Counted from the first letter of the stretch, positions 16,903-25,304 are shown. The stretch is 45,263 nucleotides of DNA from Desulfohalobium retbaense DSM 5692 (GCF_000024325.1 NC_013224.1:1-45263), one strand, 5' to 3'. The notes: generated by a model not told the origin, from the sequence alone. A program made the numbers and translations.

Positions 16903-17844
16903 ATTAAACTGTAACTGTGTTGGATGTTGTTTTTGCCCACCCCGCTGCATTTGGATAATTCCAAATCTAGGCGCAAGGTGCTGCACACCAACCGGATCTT
17001 TGTATCTTCCTTTCTTGACGGAGTATTTTTTCGTATAGAACCCTTGGTATCTTTTACTCAAAGAAATAATCTCATTAATACTATATATTGCGACCTCTGT
17101 ATTATGCCAACCATCAGATGCTTTCGTTTTGTGTAAAAGATATTCGGGTGAAAAAGGGTCGTCCAAATATGCTTTTTGAAAAAGCAATCGCGATACATCG
17201 TTTTGGTTTTGGGAAAAAATGGCCTCCCATTCTTCCCTCCCGTTTTTATCTATTTCTTCCCAAAAAAAACGCCGGGTGTCGAATAGCCTATTTTCCAGTT
17301 TGGTGGGATCGTCAAGTGGCCGAAATCCCGGGTCGCCACAAAACTGTCTTAGCGCGTTAATGGCCGTATCAGACACAGAAATGCCATTATTCATTAGAAG
17401 GCGAGAGAAACCTACGGCGGTTGTAAAATAGAGCTGTGCATTGGTTGGAGTTTTTTTATTACATTGCTTTGTTGATACCCCAACCGTAATTCTAGTATTG
17501 GGATCCTCAATCGTAATTATCAGATCACTTTTACATCTAGATATGCTTTTATTTTCTATACTTAAGAATCTCTTCCCATCCTCTGATGTGGCTAATGCAC
17601 CTGTCGATAGTGAAGAAATGGTTTGAATTTCGCCCAGCCCTTCTTTTTTAGCAATATAGCGAAGTAACAATAAAGCAGGATCTCCAACCAACACATGCGT
17701 GTTAAGCTCCTGAACCTTTATAGGGCAACAAAGTCCATTCAGCTCTTCAGTGATTTTATCTTCGAAAGCGTGCCCAGTTTTTCTTCCTAGTGCGCCTGCT
17801 TGAATCTGTAGCGCATGGATGTTGTCACTCGGAGTTAGCGCCAT
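16873..17844 (-). CDS. Probable type II restriction endonuclease
   Basis: A 323-residue protein directly downstream of the controller gene (20-base overlap) and convergent with the methyltransferase, the typical R position. It has a candidate PD-(D/E)xK-like core: KSDLIITI (Asp107) followed about 20 residues later by VGVSTKQ (Lys126), with Ser where Asp/Glu is usual. No other family is evident. It would cut DNA not methylated by the partner enzyme. Identification rests mainly on gene context. Confidence 0.7.
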   Translation of the reverse strand: MALTPSDNIHALQIQAGALGRKTGHAFEDKITEELNGLCCPIKVQELNTHVLVGDPALLLLRYIAKKEGLGEIQTISSLSTGALATSEDGKRFLSIENKSISRCKSDLIITIEDPNTRITVGVSTKQCNKKTPTNAQLYFTTAVGFSRLLMNNGISVSDTAINALRQFCGDPGFRPLDDPTKLENRLFDTRRFFWEEIDKNGREEWEAIFSQNQNDVSRLLFQKAYLDDPFSPEYLLHKTKASDGWHNTEVAIYSINEIISLSKRYQGFYTKKYSVKKGRYKDPVGVQHLAPRFGIIQMQRGGQKQHPTQLQFNLEAGYFYKI

Positions 17845-18085
17845 TGATCACCTCGGTTAGTTCTGAAACCGAAGCCTCTAGCCCTTTAGCTATTTTTAAC
17901 AAGTTGAGAAGCGAGGGATTTCGCTTGCCACGCTCCACCATACTGATATAGGTACGGTCAAATCCGCACTTATCAGCAAGCTTTTCTTGGGATAGGCCAA
18001 GTTGCTTTCTGCGAGATTTTATTTCTTGACCCAACTCTTCTAAAGGCTTCATCATTGGGTCGTAATTTGAAGTCCTTGAAGACAT
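17825..18085 (-). CDS. Controller (C) protein of the restriction-modification system
   Basis: From ATG 18085 it has 86 residues; a Met pair further in (18055) is an alternative. It is an XRE-family HTH protein: EIKSRRKQLGLSQEKLADKC, FDRTYISMVERGKRNPSL, then a dimerisation helix. C proteins delay restriction enzyme production until the DNA is methylated. Its stop overlaps the start of the endonuclease. The GAC-N5-GTC repeats overlapping the start region are candidate binding sites. Confidence 0.85.
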   Translation of the reverse strand: MSSRTSNYDPMMKPLEELGQEIKSRRKQLGLSQEKLADKCGFDRTYISMVERGKRNPSLLNLLKIAKGLEASVSELTEVINGANSE

Positions 18086-18129
18086 TACGTCTACGGACAA
18101 TACGTCACATACATGATTCTAAGATTATA
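18081..18129 (-). promoter_or_regulatory. Controller promoter and candidate C-boxes
   Basis: Two 11-bp repeats differing at one base, each with GAC and GTC at its ends, lie at 18081-18091 and 18096-18106, separated by 4 bp. A consensus TATAAT (-10) on the minus strand is at 18124-18129. The repeats lie downstream of the -10, a position that would suit repression. Confidence 0.5.
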
Positions 18130-18396
18130 CCTAATCGCGGCGCTCATCTGTCGGTTCGGACGCGCGAAGCGTGTCCCCGGGGGAACCCTCTGATGCTGCT
18201 CCTCAACGAACTTCTGTCTGGCTTCGAACAATTCCTGTAGCTCTGCAACCTGATACATCTCGATTGTTCCCTGGCTTTTGTATCCGGATCCAAGTTTCAC
18301 TCTGACCGTCATGCGACCAACGCCTTTGTTGGTGCCCTCCCGCAGAAGTACATAATCCCCCAGCCTTATTTTCAAAAATCCGCTTTTTTCCCACAA
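18091..18396 (-). CDS. Hypothetical protein, C-terminus run through by the R-M promoter
   Basis: 101 residues. The first ~70 (GDYVLLREGTNKGVGRMTVR, then a helical AELQELFEARQKFVEEQHQR) look like a genuine protein, but the last ~20 residues are read through the controller promoter and C-boxes. I infer that the original gene was truncated when the R-M system inserted. Confidence 0.35.
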   Translation of the reverse strand: MWEKSGFLKIRLGDYVLLREGTNKGVGRMTVRVKLGSGYKSQGTIEMYQVAELQELFEARQKFVEEQHQRVPPGTRFARPNRQMSAAIRYNLRIMYVTYCP

Positions 18397-18424
18397 ATCA
18401 TTGTAATGCTTTGGGATTGCGACG

Positions 18425-18485
18425 TTTTAATACAAACATAGAACTCCCGGCCCGCAGGGCCGGGAGTTCTATGTTTGTATTAAAA
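18425..18485. repeat. 61-bp palindrome: 29-bp perfect arms, 3-bp loop
   Basis: Left arm 18425-18453, loop GCA, right arm 18457-18485, all 29 base pairs complementary. It abuts an ISKra4 left-end relic (18486-18526) and diverges from the parent element exactly at the palindrome edge. It may be a rearrangement product or a terminator-like structure. Confidence 0.85.
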
Positions 18486-18526
18486 ATTTGGCTTTTTAAA
18501 AAAGGTCGCAGCTACCGAATGCACCC
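18486..18526 (-). mobile_element. Solo left end of the ISKra4-family element
   Basis: Reverse complement of 12510-12550 with one or two changes, including the whole terminal repeat. It interrupts the 5' part of the istB-like gene. Confidence 0.7.
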
Positions 18527-18601
18527 GCTTACCGGAATGCTCAAGGCCCTGCAGGAACAGCAATACACTCGGGATATCGAGTCCCTTGGCTTTACCGGGA
18601 G

Positions 18602-19216
18602 ATGACTGAACGCCAGTCTAAGCCGCTGCAGACACGGCTCAAAAAGGCAAAGCTCAGACATCACGCGGCTGTGGAGGACATTGATTATCGTCACCCCAGA
18701 GGCCTGGATAGGTCTCTGGCCCTAAGGCTCAGCGACTGCCAGTGGATCAAGGAGCATCAAAATCTGATCATTACCGGACCAACTGGGATAGGAAAAACCT
18801 GGCTGGCCTGCGCGTTTGCCCACAAGGCATGCCGGGAAGGTTTTAGCGCCTTGTATACCCGGCTACCCCGCCTATTGCAGGACCTGGCCATCGCTAGGGG
18901 AGACGGCCGCTATCCCAGACTCATGAAGGAACTGGCCAAGACCAACTTGCTCATCCTGGATGACTGGGGGCTCAGCCCCATCAAGGGTGACCACCTCAGA
19001 GATCTCCTAGAGGTCCTGGAGGACAGAAACGGCCTGCACTCTACCTTGGTCACCAGTCAGCTGCCTGTGGACAAGTGGTTTGACTACCTGGGTGATCCTA
19101 CCCTGGCAGATGCCATTTTGGACCGCCTGATCCACAACGCACACCGGATCCCCCTGCGGGGGGACTCCATGCGCAAAAACAAGGAGGCATTGACGTGCAC
19201 TGAACTCTCCAACTAA
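18602..19216 (+). pseudogene. istB: IstB-like helper ATPase of an IS21 element, 5'-damaged
   Basis: 204 residues with an AAA ATPase core: NLIITGPTGIGKTWLACAF (Walker A), LLILDDWGL (Walker B), and HSTLVTSQLPVDKWF. The usual N-terminal segment is present in another frame just upstream (MHPLTGMLKALQEQQYTRD, ending in LGFTGR and a stop at 18603-18605), so an indel or small deletion separates them, and the ISKra4 end truncates it further. No istA transposase is present, so the element is dead. IstB normally helps IstA choose targets. Confidence 0.8.
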
Positions 19217-19275
19217 CCTAAGGCAGCCCGCGTCGCTTCGCTCCGACTAAGAGGCCTCGTTCTTTAATTGGCACT

Positions 19276-19390
19276 TGGCCACCATCATGTGGACTGAGTG
19301 GTCACCTTCCCGTGGAATGGGTGGCCAGCATCACGTGGACTGACTGGTCACCATGCCGTGGACTGGGCGGTCATTTTCCGTGGAATACAC
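19276..19390 (+). mobile_element. IS21-type right end with five 23-bp repeats
   Basis: TGGCCA/TGGTCA-type sites start at 19276, 19299, 19322, 19345 and 19368, exactly 23 bp apart, each with a downstream CGTGGA or TGTGGA. Multiple end repeats are transposase-binding sites in IS21. The cyclase remnant starts directly after. Confidence 0.75.
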
Positions 19391-19716
19391 AGAAGTTCGA
19401 AAGGAAATACGATTCGGTCAAGAACGCATCCTTCTCGATCGATCATGGCATTGGAATAAATACTGGCACCGTACTATCAGTCCGCGGAGGCATCCGAGGC
19501 GAGAACGACCTGATATGGATCGAGCGAGCGCCCAATTTGGCCGCAAAGCTCAGTTCTCTCCGCGAGACGCCATATCAAACATTCATAACCGCGCGTGTCT
19601 ACAACAAGCTTAACGACAAATCAAAGTACGGGCCTAATTGGGAGAATATGTGGCAGAGTAGATCGTGGAACTTTTTAGGGGATAATCTGAATGTGTATCG
19701 CTCGAGCTGGTGGTGA
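19386..19716 (+). pseudogene. C-terminal part of a class III nucleotide cyclase (Pycsar-like)
   Basis: About 110 residues remain. The sequence matches the end of a class III cyclase catalytic domain: HGIGINTGTVLSVRGG, NDLIWIERAPNLAAKLSSLR, then TFITARVYNKLND and a Trp/Arg-rich tail. The RGGIRG insertion and APNLAAKLS resemble Pycsar anti-phage cyclases (PycC) from memory. The N-terminal part with the metal-binding Asp residues is cut off by the IS21 end, so it should be inactive. An attC-like site follows 45 bases after the stop, so it was probably an integron cassette. No Pycsar effector gene adjoins. Confidence 0.65.
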
Positions 19717-19761
19717 AAGCTCGGATTTGCCGGTAGCCATACGTAAATCGGTGCGTAATCG

Positions 19762-19824
19762 CTCTAACTTCCCTGCTCCAGGGAACGCCGATAAAGCGCG
19801 CCGCCCCTGAGCAGCTCGTTAAGG
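19762..19824 (+). repeat. attC-like recombination site 1
   Basis: Starts with CTCTAAC and ends with GTTAAGG. Inner arms CTGCTC..AGGG and CCCCTGAGCAG pair with one extrahelical C, as in integron attC sites. Confidence 0.65.
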
Positions 19825-19837
19825 TAAAGGAGGGTTG

Positions 19838-20239
19838 ATGCGCAAACTATTTTGGAAGCTTTTTCCTCCATATGAGGTAAGGCTCACGATCGAAGCGGTA
19901 AATGCTTTTCTCGATGAATCAGCTGGGCCGAGTAAGAGCATTTTAGAGCCGGAAGTTGTCTCTATTGCCAAGGACGCAGAAAAGACCATTTATTCAGTTA
20001 GAATCGACAGAATAAAACCTGACGAACTCGCTCTATTGCTGGTAACCAATGTAATCGGTAGGCATCTTAGTAGCGGACAGCACCATACCTATCGCGGCGT
20101 TCTCAATGGGACGGGAAAAGACATGCTGAGGGTATGGCACACTGCGCAGAAGGCAATGCTCGAGCGAGACTTTGTCACTGAGTTAGAGGTTGAAAAAGAC
20201 AGCCACTGGGTTATGGAACAGGTCAAAAGTGCTGGCTGA
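19838..20239 (+). CDS. Integron cassette gene, unknown function
   Basis: From ATG 19838 the protein has 133 residues and follows AAAGGAGGG 14 bases after the attC-1 R' box, the tight spacing usual in cassettes. It begins MRKLFWKLFPPYEVRLTIEAV and is predicted alpha/beta with no signal peptide. I recognise no domain. It ends 12 bases before attC 2. Confidence 0.7.
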   Translation: MRKLFWKLFPPYEVRLTIEAVNAFLDESAGPSKSILEPEVVSIAKDAEKTIYSVRIDRIKPDELALLLVTNVIGRHLSSGQHHTYRGVLNGTGKDMLRVWHTAQKAMLERDFVTELEVEKDSHWVMEQVKSAG

Positions 20240-20250
20240 GAACTCAAGTG

Positions 20251-20294
20251 CCTTAACAAACCGCTCCAAACGGCGGCTTAGCTCCGCGTTAGAA
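20251..20294 (+). repeat. attC-like recombination site 2
   Basis: CCTTAAC at 20251 and GTTAGAA at 20288 flank an inner CCGC/GCGG-type hairpin; a short site of 44 bp. Confidence 0.6.
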
Positions 20295-20309
20295 ATCAGA
20301 AGGGACATA

Positions 20310-20822
20310 ATGGCAATAGACAATTGTCCATATGCATTTGAGGAGTTGGCAGAAGAGATCCTTCCTGCCTATTTCGAAGAGCTACAAAAGAGCATATCTG
20401 CTCCTCACGAAATGGCTACGTTCGGCCAAAAAGGTATGGGGAAAACAACAATCTTGAAACGTCTGAATAGAAGTTCAGATTTCCCCGGATGCTATGTGCT
20501 TCTCGAAGAGAGCAAGCCAATCTACGTTGGTATTTCAAGGTCAATAGTTCAGAGGTTATTGCAACATGTAAAGGGAACATATCATTACGACGCAAGCCTT
20601 GCTTATCGAATTGCATCTCAAATAGTACAGCATGGCAACCAACGAAATGTGGCAATGACGGACCCGGATTTTAAAAATGAATTTGAAAAGGCAAAAAACT
20701 ATATTAAATCATTAAAAGTTGCATTCATTCAAATACATAATTATTTAGAAATATATATGTTTGAAGCTTATTGCGCCATTAAGTTGGATACGGCACAATG
20801 GAATACTTTCAAAACACATTGA
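20310..20822 (+). CDS. GIY-YIG nuclease-domain cassette protein
   Basis: ATG 20310 follows AGAAGGGA and gives 170 residues. The middle holds a GIY-YIG domain: GCYVLLEESKPIYVGISRSIVQRLLQH, with Tyr, Gly and the catalytic-type Arg in order, then a helical region ending EIYMFEAYCAIKL with a possible catalytic Glu. A GQKGMGKTT stretch before it looks P-loop-like but may be chance. It is the second intact cassette, between attC 2 and attC 3. It probably cuts DNA; a defence role is inference. Confidence 0.75.
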   Translation: MAIDNCPYAFEELAEEILPAYFEELQKSISAPHEMATFGQKGMGKTTILKRLNRSSDFPGCYVLLEESKPIYVGISRSIVQRLLQHVKGTYHYDASLAYRIASQIVQHGNQRNVAMTDPDFKNEFEKAKNYIKSLKVAFIQIHNYLEIYMFEAYCAIKLDTAQWNTFKTH

Positions 20823-20827
20823 AAGAC

Positions 20828-20885
20828 TTCTAACCATTCATTCCAGCGGATCGCGCACCGCGTCCGCTGAATTCAAGCGTTAGAT
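20828..20885 (+). repeat. attC-like recombination site 3
   Basis: TTCTAAC at 20828 and GTTAGAT at 20879, with inner arms AGCGGA and TCCGCT around GCGCACCGC. This is the most canonical of the three and starts 6 bases after the cassette stop. Confidence 0.75.
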
Positions 20886-20924
20886 ATTGGCTCATCGAAG
20901 TGGACGTGGAATCGTATGCTTGAG

Positions 20925-21581
20925 CTATAGCCCCCTGCTGCGCAATGTATTCTTCACGTCCTGCCCGGACAGTCGAAGATATTGCGCAGTCGTAAGCAGA
21001 CTGGAATGTCCCAACAAATCCTGTACCGCCGTGACCGGCACTCCGGCACTCAATAACTCCATGGCCCTAGTGTGGCGCAAGGTGTGTGGGTGTGGAAAAA
21101 GCTCACGTCGCCCATCCATATACTCCTCCTCCAACATCCCTGCCTGATCAGCCAAATCATAAAACCGTTTTCGAAAATTCGACGCATCCAGGCTGAATAG
21201 TTTCCCCCGGATCTCGGGGTAGTCCATGAGATAGCTGGCGATCTCGCTGATGAGTTCCGGGACAACTGGTACCAGGCGTTTCTCGCCGGTTCCGCGTTTA
21301 AGGGTTGTGACCCTGATCTCGGATTCCCGGGTGTTGATGTCGAAATCGTCGCGGATCTGTAGCACTTCACCGAGCCTGGCCCCGGTATGGCGCAAGGTCA
21401 AAAATATGAGCCAGTGCCGGCCCCGGATTCGTCGTTTGGTCGGTGTCGGGGAGGCATCGAACCATTTGCGCCAGGTGTCCGTGAGCCGTTGCAGCTCGTC
21501 GGGCATGAGGTATTTGATTTTGAGTTTCCCGGTCTGAAAGATGGCCGGCGAGGACTGGGGAACGGCTGGGGCAATGCTCAT
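20925..21581 (-). CDS. Short tyrosine recombinase
   Basis: 218 residues with the full catalytic set: Arg69 (TGARLGEVL), Lys95 region, His166-x-x-Arg169 (HTLRH), His192 (LLGHSS) and Tyr201 (TTAQYLRLS). It lacks the length and N-terminal core-binding domain of IntI integrases (~320-340 residues), so I do not call it an integron integrase although it lies 40 bases from attC 3. A palindrome upstream of its start (21694-21725) is a candidate crossover site. It may resolve plasmid multimers or integrate cassettes. Confidence 0.85.
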   Translation of the reverse strand: MSIAPAVPQSSPAIFQTGKLKIKYLMPDELQRLTDTWRKWFDASPTPTKRRIRGRHWLIFLTLRHTGARLGEVLQIRDDFDINTRESEIRVTTLKRGTGEKRLVPVVPELISEIASYLMDYPEIRGKLFSLDASNFRKRFYDLADQAGMLEEEYMDGRRELFPHPHTLRHTRAMELLSAGVPVTAVQDLLGHSSLLTTAQYLRLSGQDVKNTLRSRGL

Positions 21582-21693
21582 GAACGCTCCATTTAAAATT
21601 TGCCTGTTTACCTATATGTTTTCGTGCATTTTTATCCGAAAATGGCCTGTTCGCCAAGGCCAATTGGCCCTTATGGGCTAGTTTTTTGATTAT

Positions 21694-21725
21694 TTTTGCA
21701 CGAAAATGCTTATTTTCGTGCAAAA
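21694..21725. repeat. 14-bp palindrome, candidate crossover site
   Basis: TTTTGCACGAAAAT (21694-21707) and ATTTTCGTGCAAAA (21712-21725). Read as 12-bp arms with an 8-bp spacer ATGCTTAT it fits a tyrosine recombinase core site. TTTTCG and CGAAAA near 21620-21642 form a weaker relative. Confidence 0.5.
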
Positions 21726-21744
21726 TTTAGCTGCGAGGAAATCC

Positions 21745-22010
21745 AAGCGGGGCGGCTTTCCTGTGGGTGGCAGAGCTATAGAAAGCGCCAGCAAATTTAT
21801 AAGCCACATACGGCTAAAGCGTTAAGGGGCAGAAAGTCAACCTGGCTAACAAATATGCTGGCTTTGCGTTGTTCGAAGTACAACAAACCCTTTGATCGCT
21901 TCGTTGCCGCCTATGAAACAAGCCAACGGCAGGACGTAGGGCCGGCTCGACCACACCTCTTGCTATGTCAAGGTGTGGGGCGCAAGTAGCGAATACACCC
22001 GCTCAGCCCC
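21745..22010 (+). mobile_element. Relic of the ISKra4-family 3' end
   Basis: Parallels ~15177-15437 with scattered substitutions and indels, ending in the right terminal repeat (GCGCAAGTAGCGAAT). The encoded GSG-IESA motif is damaged to GGRAIESASKF. Confidence 0.8.
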
Positions 22011-22821
22011 ACCTCTCGCTTTGTCAGGGGGGTGTCGCAAATAGCGAATGCCCCCTTCCGGATCGCTCTTCCTTACCCTTCAAAAATGGGTAAGTCCATA
22101 CTGACCGATTTTAACGCACCATAACCGGTGCCCGGCAAATGGGGTACATTTCGACATCCACCACCCTTGCCCCCAGCAATCAATTTTGCTAGCAAAATTA
22201 CGCGCCATCTATAATCTGTGTAGATGCCTGTTTAGTATATTTTTGTTGGGCAGTCTTAATAAGGCTTCAAACCTGTTTAAACTCTATTTAGCGATCCTAA
22301 ATCGTTGATTATCATTTTATGAGTTAACCGGATTTCTCTAAAAAGTTTATATCGCTATTATTGATAACTTCAATACAGACTGGATAAAGGTTTTTTGGTT
22401 GCTTGACGCCTTCATCGTTTTTAAATTTCTGGGACCGTTTTTCCAATCCTTTCCGACAGCATAAAAATATGGCGAAATACGATCCTGCACACAATTTTTC
22501 CAAAATACAACAGAACAATGTTACAACAATTTTTATAGGTTTGCCCCTGCAGTATGAGATAGGAAGAAATGCCTCTCTGAGACGAAACCACTAGGATTTG
22601 GATGAGAAGAGACTTCAGCGGAGTGGTGCCAAAAAATCTATATTTACTGCATCAAGGCTTAATATACTCGTGATATCGGCTGGTTAATCTCAAGATGTTG
22701 TTGGTATTATACAAAAAACTAATAAGCTATGGTAGTTATAAATTTAAGATTTTATAAATAAAAAATAAATTTTATCAGAACATATGCATTCACTAACTAC
22801 AATTTCAAAAAGGCTCCGAAC
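22011..22821. other. No gene visible
   Basis: First a near repeat of an ISKra4 right end (GTCGCAAATAGCGAATGC, 22036-22053), then ~700 bases of AT-rich sequence with no supported ORF; the short minus-strand ORF at 22324-22518 has no ribosome site. Confidence 0.5.
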
Positions 22822-23283
22822 ATGTCAGAATTTACTAAGGATGAAATCTTGCTAAGGGCATGCAAGATTCTCGTTCAAAATTTTGCAAACCAAGTTGAAG
22901 AGCGTAGGGAAGTAGTCCACACCAGAATCTTTAGCTACTTCCTCCATCCTGAAATAAACTATGTGCACTATGGCCAATCTTCTTCTGTGACAAGCCACAC
23001 AAAAAATCATACAGAGCATGCTGTCCCATGCTCTGTATTGATAAATGAATGCTTCAGATTGATAAAAGAGAATAAACTTACATATGATCAAATTTCTCAT
23101 CTACTTAAAAAACACTGGAAAATAGTTACAATTACAAAAAAAGAATCCAGAAAGCTGGATTATTACTTAGGTTACAAATCAACAATGCCTACTAATTGGT
23201 CTTTTGAATATGGCGACACTTTTAAAAGATTTAATATTGCTAATATTAAACTGATCTCCGAAGTTTCTAAATTAAAATTGTAA
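22822..23283 (+). CDS. Hypothetical gene 1 of an AT-rich three-gene cluster
   Basis: 153 residues, no signal peptide or membrane segment. The N-terminus is helical (DEILLRACKILVQNFANQVEERR), the middle rich in His and Ser (VTSHTKNHTEH), the C-terminus basic. I recognise no family. It is 35 bases upstream of the next gene, which has a good ribosome site, so the three genes to 24571 probably form one operon. Confidence 0.6.
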   Translation: MSEFTKDEILLRACKILVQNFANQVEERREVVHTRIFSYFLHPEINYVHYGQSSSVTSHTKNHTEHAVPCSVLINECFRLIKENKLTYDQISHLLKKHWKIVTITKKESRKLDYYLGYKSTMPTNWSFEYGDTFKRFNIANIKLISEVSKLKL

Positions 23284-23318
23284 ACAGAGCCCGTAACAAA
23301 AAATTAAGGAGAAAACAC

Positions 23319-23747
23319 ATGGGTGAATTTATTCATATCGCTGAAAATATTGCTGGACATATCAATCACATAGCAGATAATCAAAAAATAAGCATTGAAG
23401 AGTTAGGTGAATTAGCTACAGAAGTTTCAGGAAAAAACGGAATAAATATTTACCCAGGTATTAAGGGGGCGAAATGTCATACCTTGTCCATTTTCATATC
23501 TTTATCCTCTCCTGCTTATGTAAAAGGAATGCGTGGCCATCTCTCATTTAGGCAAGCTATAGAAAAGATGGTGCAACACATGCAAGGTACATGCATAAAT
23601 AAAACGAATATTGCAATTCTAATAACTGACAACTGGGACCCTGCTGCATTAGAAGAGTGGAGAGATAACTTGCACAAACTAGCCACAGCCGTTCATATTG
23701 AAACTTATTTAATTTCTGGAAAAAATGTTTCAGAGATATATGTATAA
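23319..23747 (+). CDS. Hypothetical gene 2 of the AT-rich cluster
   Basis: 142 residues after AAGGAGAAAACAC. The C-terminal half has a Rossmann-like alternation (NIAILITDNWDPAALEEWRD, then VHIETYLISGK), which might be a nucleotide- or metal-binding strand-loop-helix; the N-terminal half is helical. No known family is assigned. Its stop is about 100 bases before the next gene. Confidence 0.6.
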   Translation: MGEFIHIAENIAGHINHIADNQKISIEELGELATEVSGKNGINIYPGIKGAKCHTLSIFISLSSPAYVKGMRGHLSFRQAIEKMVQHMQGTCINKTNIAILITDNWDPAALEEWRDNLHKLATAVHIETYLISGKNVSEIYV

Positions 23748-23848
23748 ATACTTATATACCTATAAGCATCAATATCGAACAAAAATCAATATCCAATTTT
23801 CAATTTTTCGTTCATATTTTTATCGATGCATAAAACAGGCTAATTAAT

Positions 23849-24571
23849 ATGGATTTTTCTAATAATAACATTAGCTCTCTAGTGATATTGGGAACCGATA
23901 TTCCAAGCTCAAAATTAAACGATTCAAAGATCGAAAACATCAATGGTTTAAAAGTCGATATCATACGATTTTGCGAATTAAATATAGAAAACATAAATAG
24001 ATATGATGTAGCATTCTTCATGAACCCCAAAACCGATCAGCAAGAATTCACTAAAATACCAGGCAAAAATAAAAAAAAAGAAAAAGAAGTGCTTTTTTGC
24101 TTTTATATAGTTAACGAAAATCAAAAAATGGCAAAAAATCTACGATACAACGAGTCAATTATAATAACAGAAGAAAAAAATGAAATAGAAACAATGTTAA
24201 CTTTAATCTACACAATATATTTTGAACATATGATTTCTATAGATTTACATGATTTAATTAATATTTTTGGGGGAAAATATTTTAAAAAAACAACGGTAAG
24301 CATTTCTGACATATATTCTCTTGGCCGATTATTAAATAAATTAAAACCAAAAATAAAACAAAATATAAAAAGCTCTTACAGAAACTTTGTACACATATCA
24401 TTTCCTAATGGTCAAAAATATAAATTAAGCGACATTGAAAGTATAATGAATATTTACAATTTAGCCATGGAAAATTGTCCAAGTATTTATTTTAGTGACA
24501 CATTGGTACACGACATTGTTAGCATTAAGTTAGATATTTTTTTCGAACATCAAGTTAGTAGATATCCATGA
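23849..24571 (+). CDS. Hypothetical gene 3 of the AT-rich cluster, remote FtsZ-like pattern
   Basis: 240 residues, very AT-rich. The stretch NESIIITEE followed ~30 residues later by ISIDLHDLINIFGGKYFKK is reminiscent of the FtsZ/tubulin core region where D-S-hydrophobic strands precede the (I/N)xDFADV helix, but the GTP-binding G-rich loop is absent. This is a weak pattern match. No signal peptide. It ends in a region of ISKra4 relics. Confidence 0.5.
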   Translation: MDFSNNNISSLVILGTDIPSSKLNDSKIENINGLKVDIIRFCELNIENINRYDVAFFMNPKTDQQEFTKIPGKNKKKEKEVLFCFYIVNENQKMAKNLRYNESIIITEEKNEIETMLTLIYTIYFEHMISIDLHDLINIFGGKYFKKTTVSISDIYSLGRLLNKLKPKIKQNIKSSYRNFVHISFPNGQKYKLSDIESIMNIYNLAMENCPSIYFSDTLVHDIVSIKLDIFFEHQVSRYP

Positions 24572-24689
24572 AGAGAAAGAATTATACGAGTCTAGCACTA
24601 CCCTATGTACATGAAAATACATATTATCACGCTAATATGTGTATTGATAAAACACAAAATCGACACTTTTAAAATAAAATCAGCAGTAT

Positions 24690-25054
24690 CATCGGTGACT
24701 TCATGTGAATGAAGTTCGCCGGCGAGGTAGGAGAAAAGCCAGATGTTCTTTGCTTGTATTTGTCTAAGAACCAGACCCGCATGGATTACAGCAAGATCTA
24801 GTGTGGTGGCTATCCTCTAGCCAGAGTGGCCATAGAAAGCGCTAGCAAGTTTATAGGCCACATACAGCTCAAGCGCTCAGGAGCGTGGTGGAAAGTCAAA
24901 CTGGCCAACAATATATCCTGCTTTGTTTCTTTCGAGATACAACAACTCCTTTAATCGCTTTTTTGCCGTCTATAAAAAAATTAACGGCAGGGATTGGGGC
25001 CCACTCGCCCCCATCTATCGCTTTGTCAAGGTGTGGGCGCAAGTAGCGAATGCA
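24690..25054 (+). mobile_element. Second relic of the ISKra4-family 3' end
   Basis: Parallels ~15085-15437 with stops and indels; IESA is kept as AIESASKF. It ends in GCGCAAGTAGCGAATGCAC, the right terminal repeat, directly before an IS3-family left-end relic. Confidence 0.8.
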
Positions 25055-25055
25055 C

Positions 25056-25285
25056 TCCCAGGCTTTCACTGCACATCACCCGTTGTACGACCCTGGCCTT
25101 CATTTTGGCGGAGATACGCTGAGGCTTTTGGTTTTTTTGCTGCTGTCCGGGGGCCGGGGGCCGCGGCCCCCGGACAGCTATCGGTTTCCTGATCAGACCG
25201 TTGCGACATAAGGACATTTCCTTGAGTTTGAGGCGGTGATGCCATTGTCCCAAATCAGTGTCCAACAAAACTGTAACCCGGACCA
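25056..25285 (-). mobile_element. IS3-family left-end relic, 230 bp
   Basis: Reverse complement of 12948-13170: terminal repeat, ribosome site, orfA start, GC palindrome and the RVVQRVM-coding segment. The rest of the element is gone. Confidence 0.85.
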
Positions 25286-25304
25286 CCTGAGCGCTACGAA
25301 TGAC

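Noticed and set aside
20925-21581. Integron integrase IntI
   Set aside because: Catalytic residues fit a tyrosine recombinase, but the protein is ~100 residues too short.
22324-22518. Minus-strand 64-residue ORF
   Set aside because: No ribosome site, no domain, low-complexity AT-rich surroundings.
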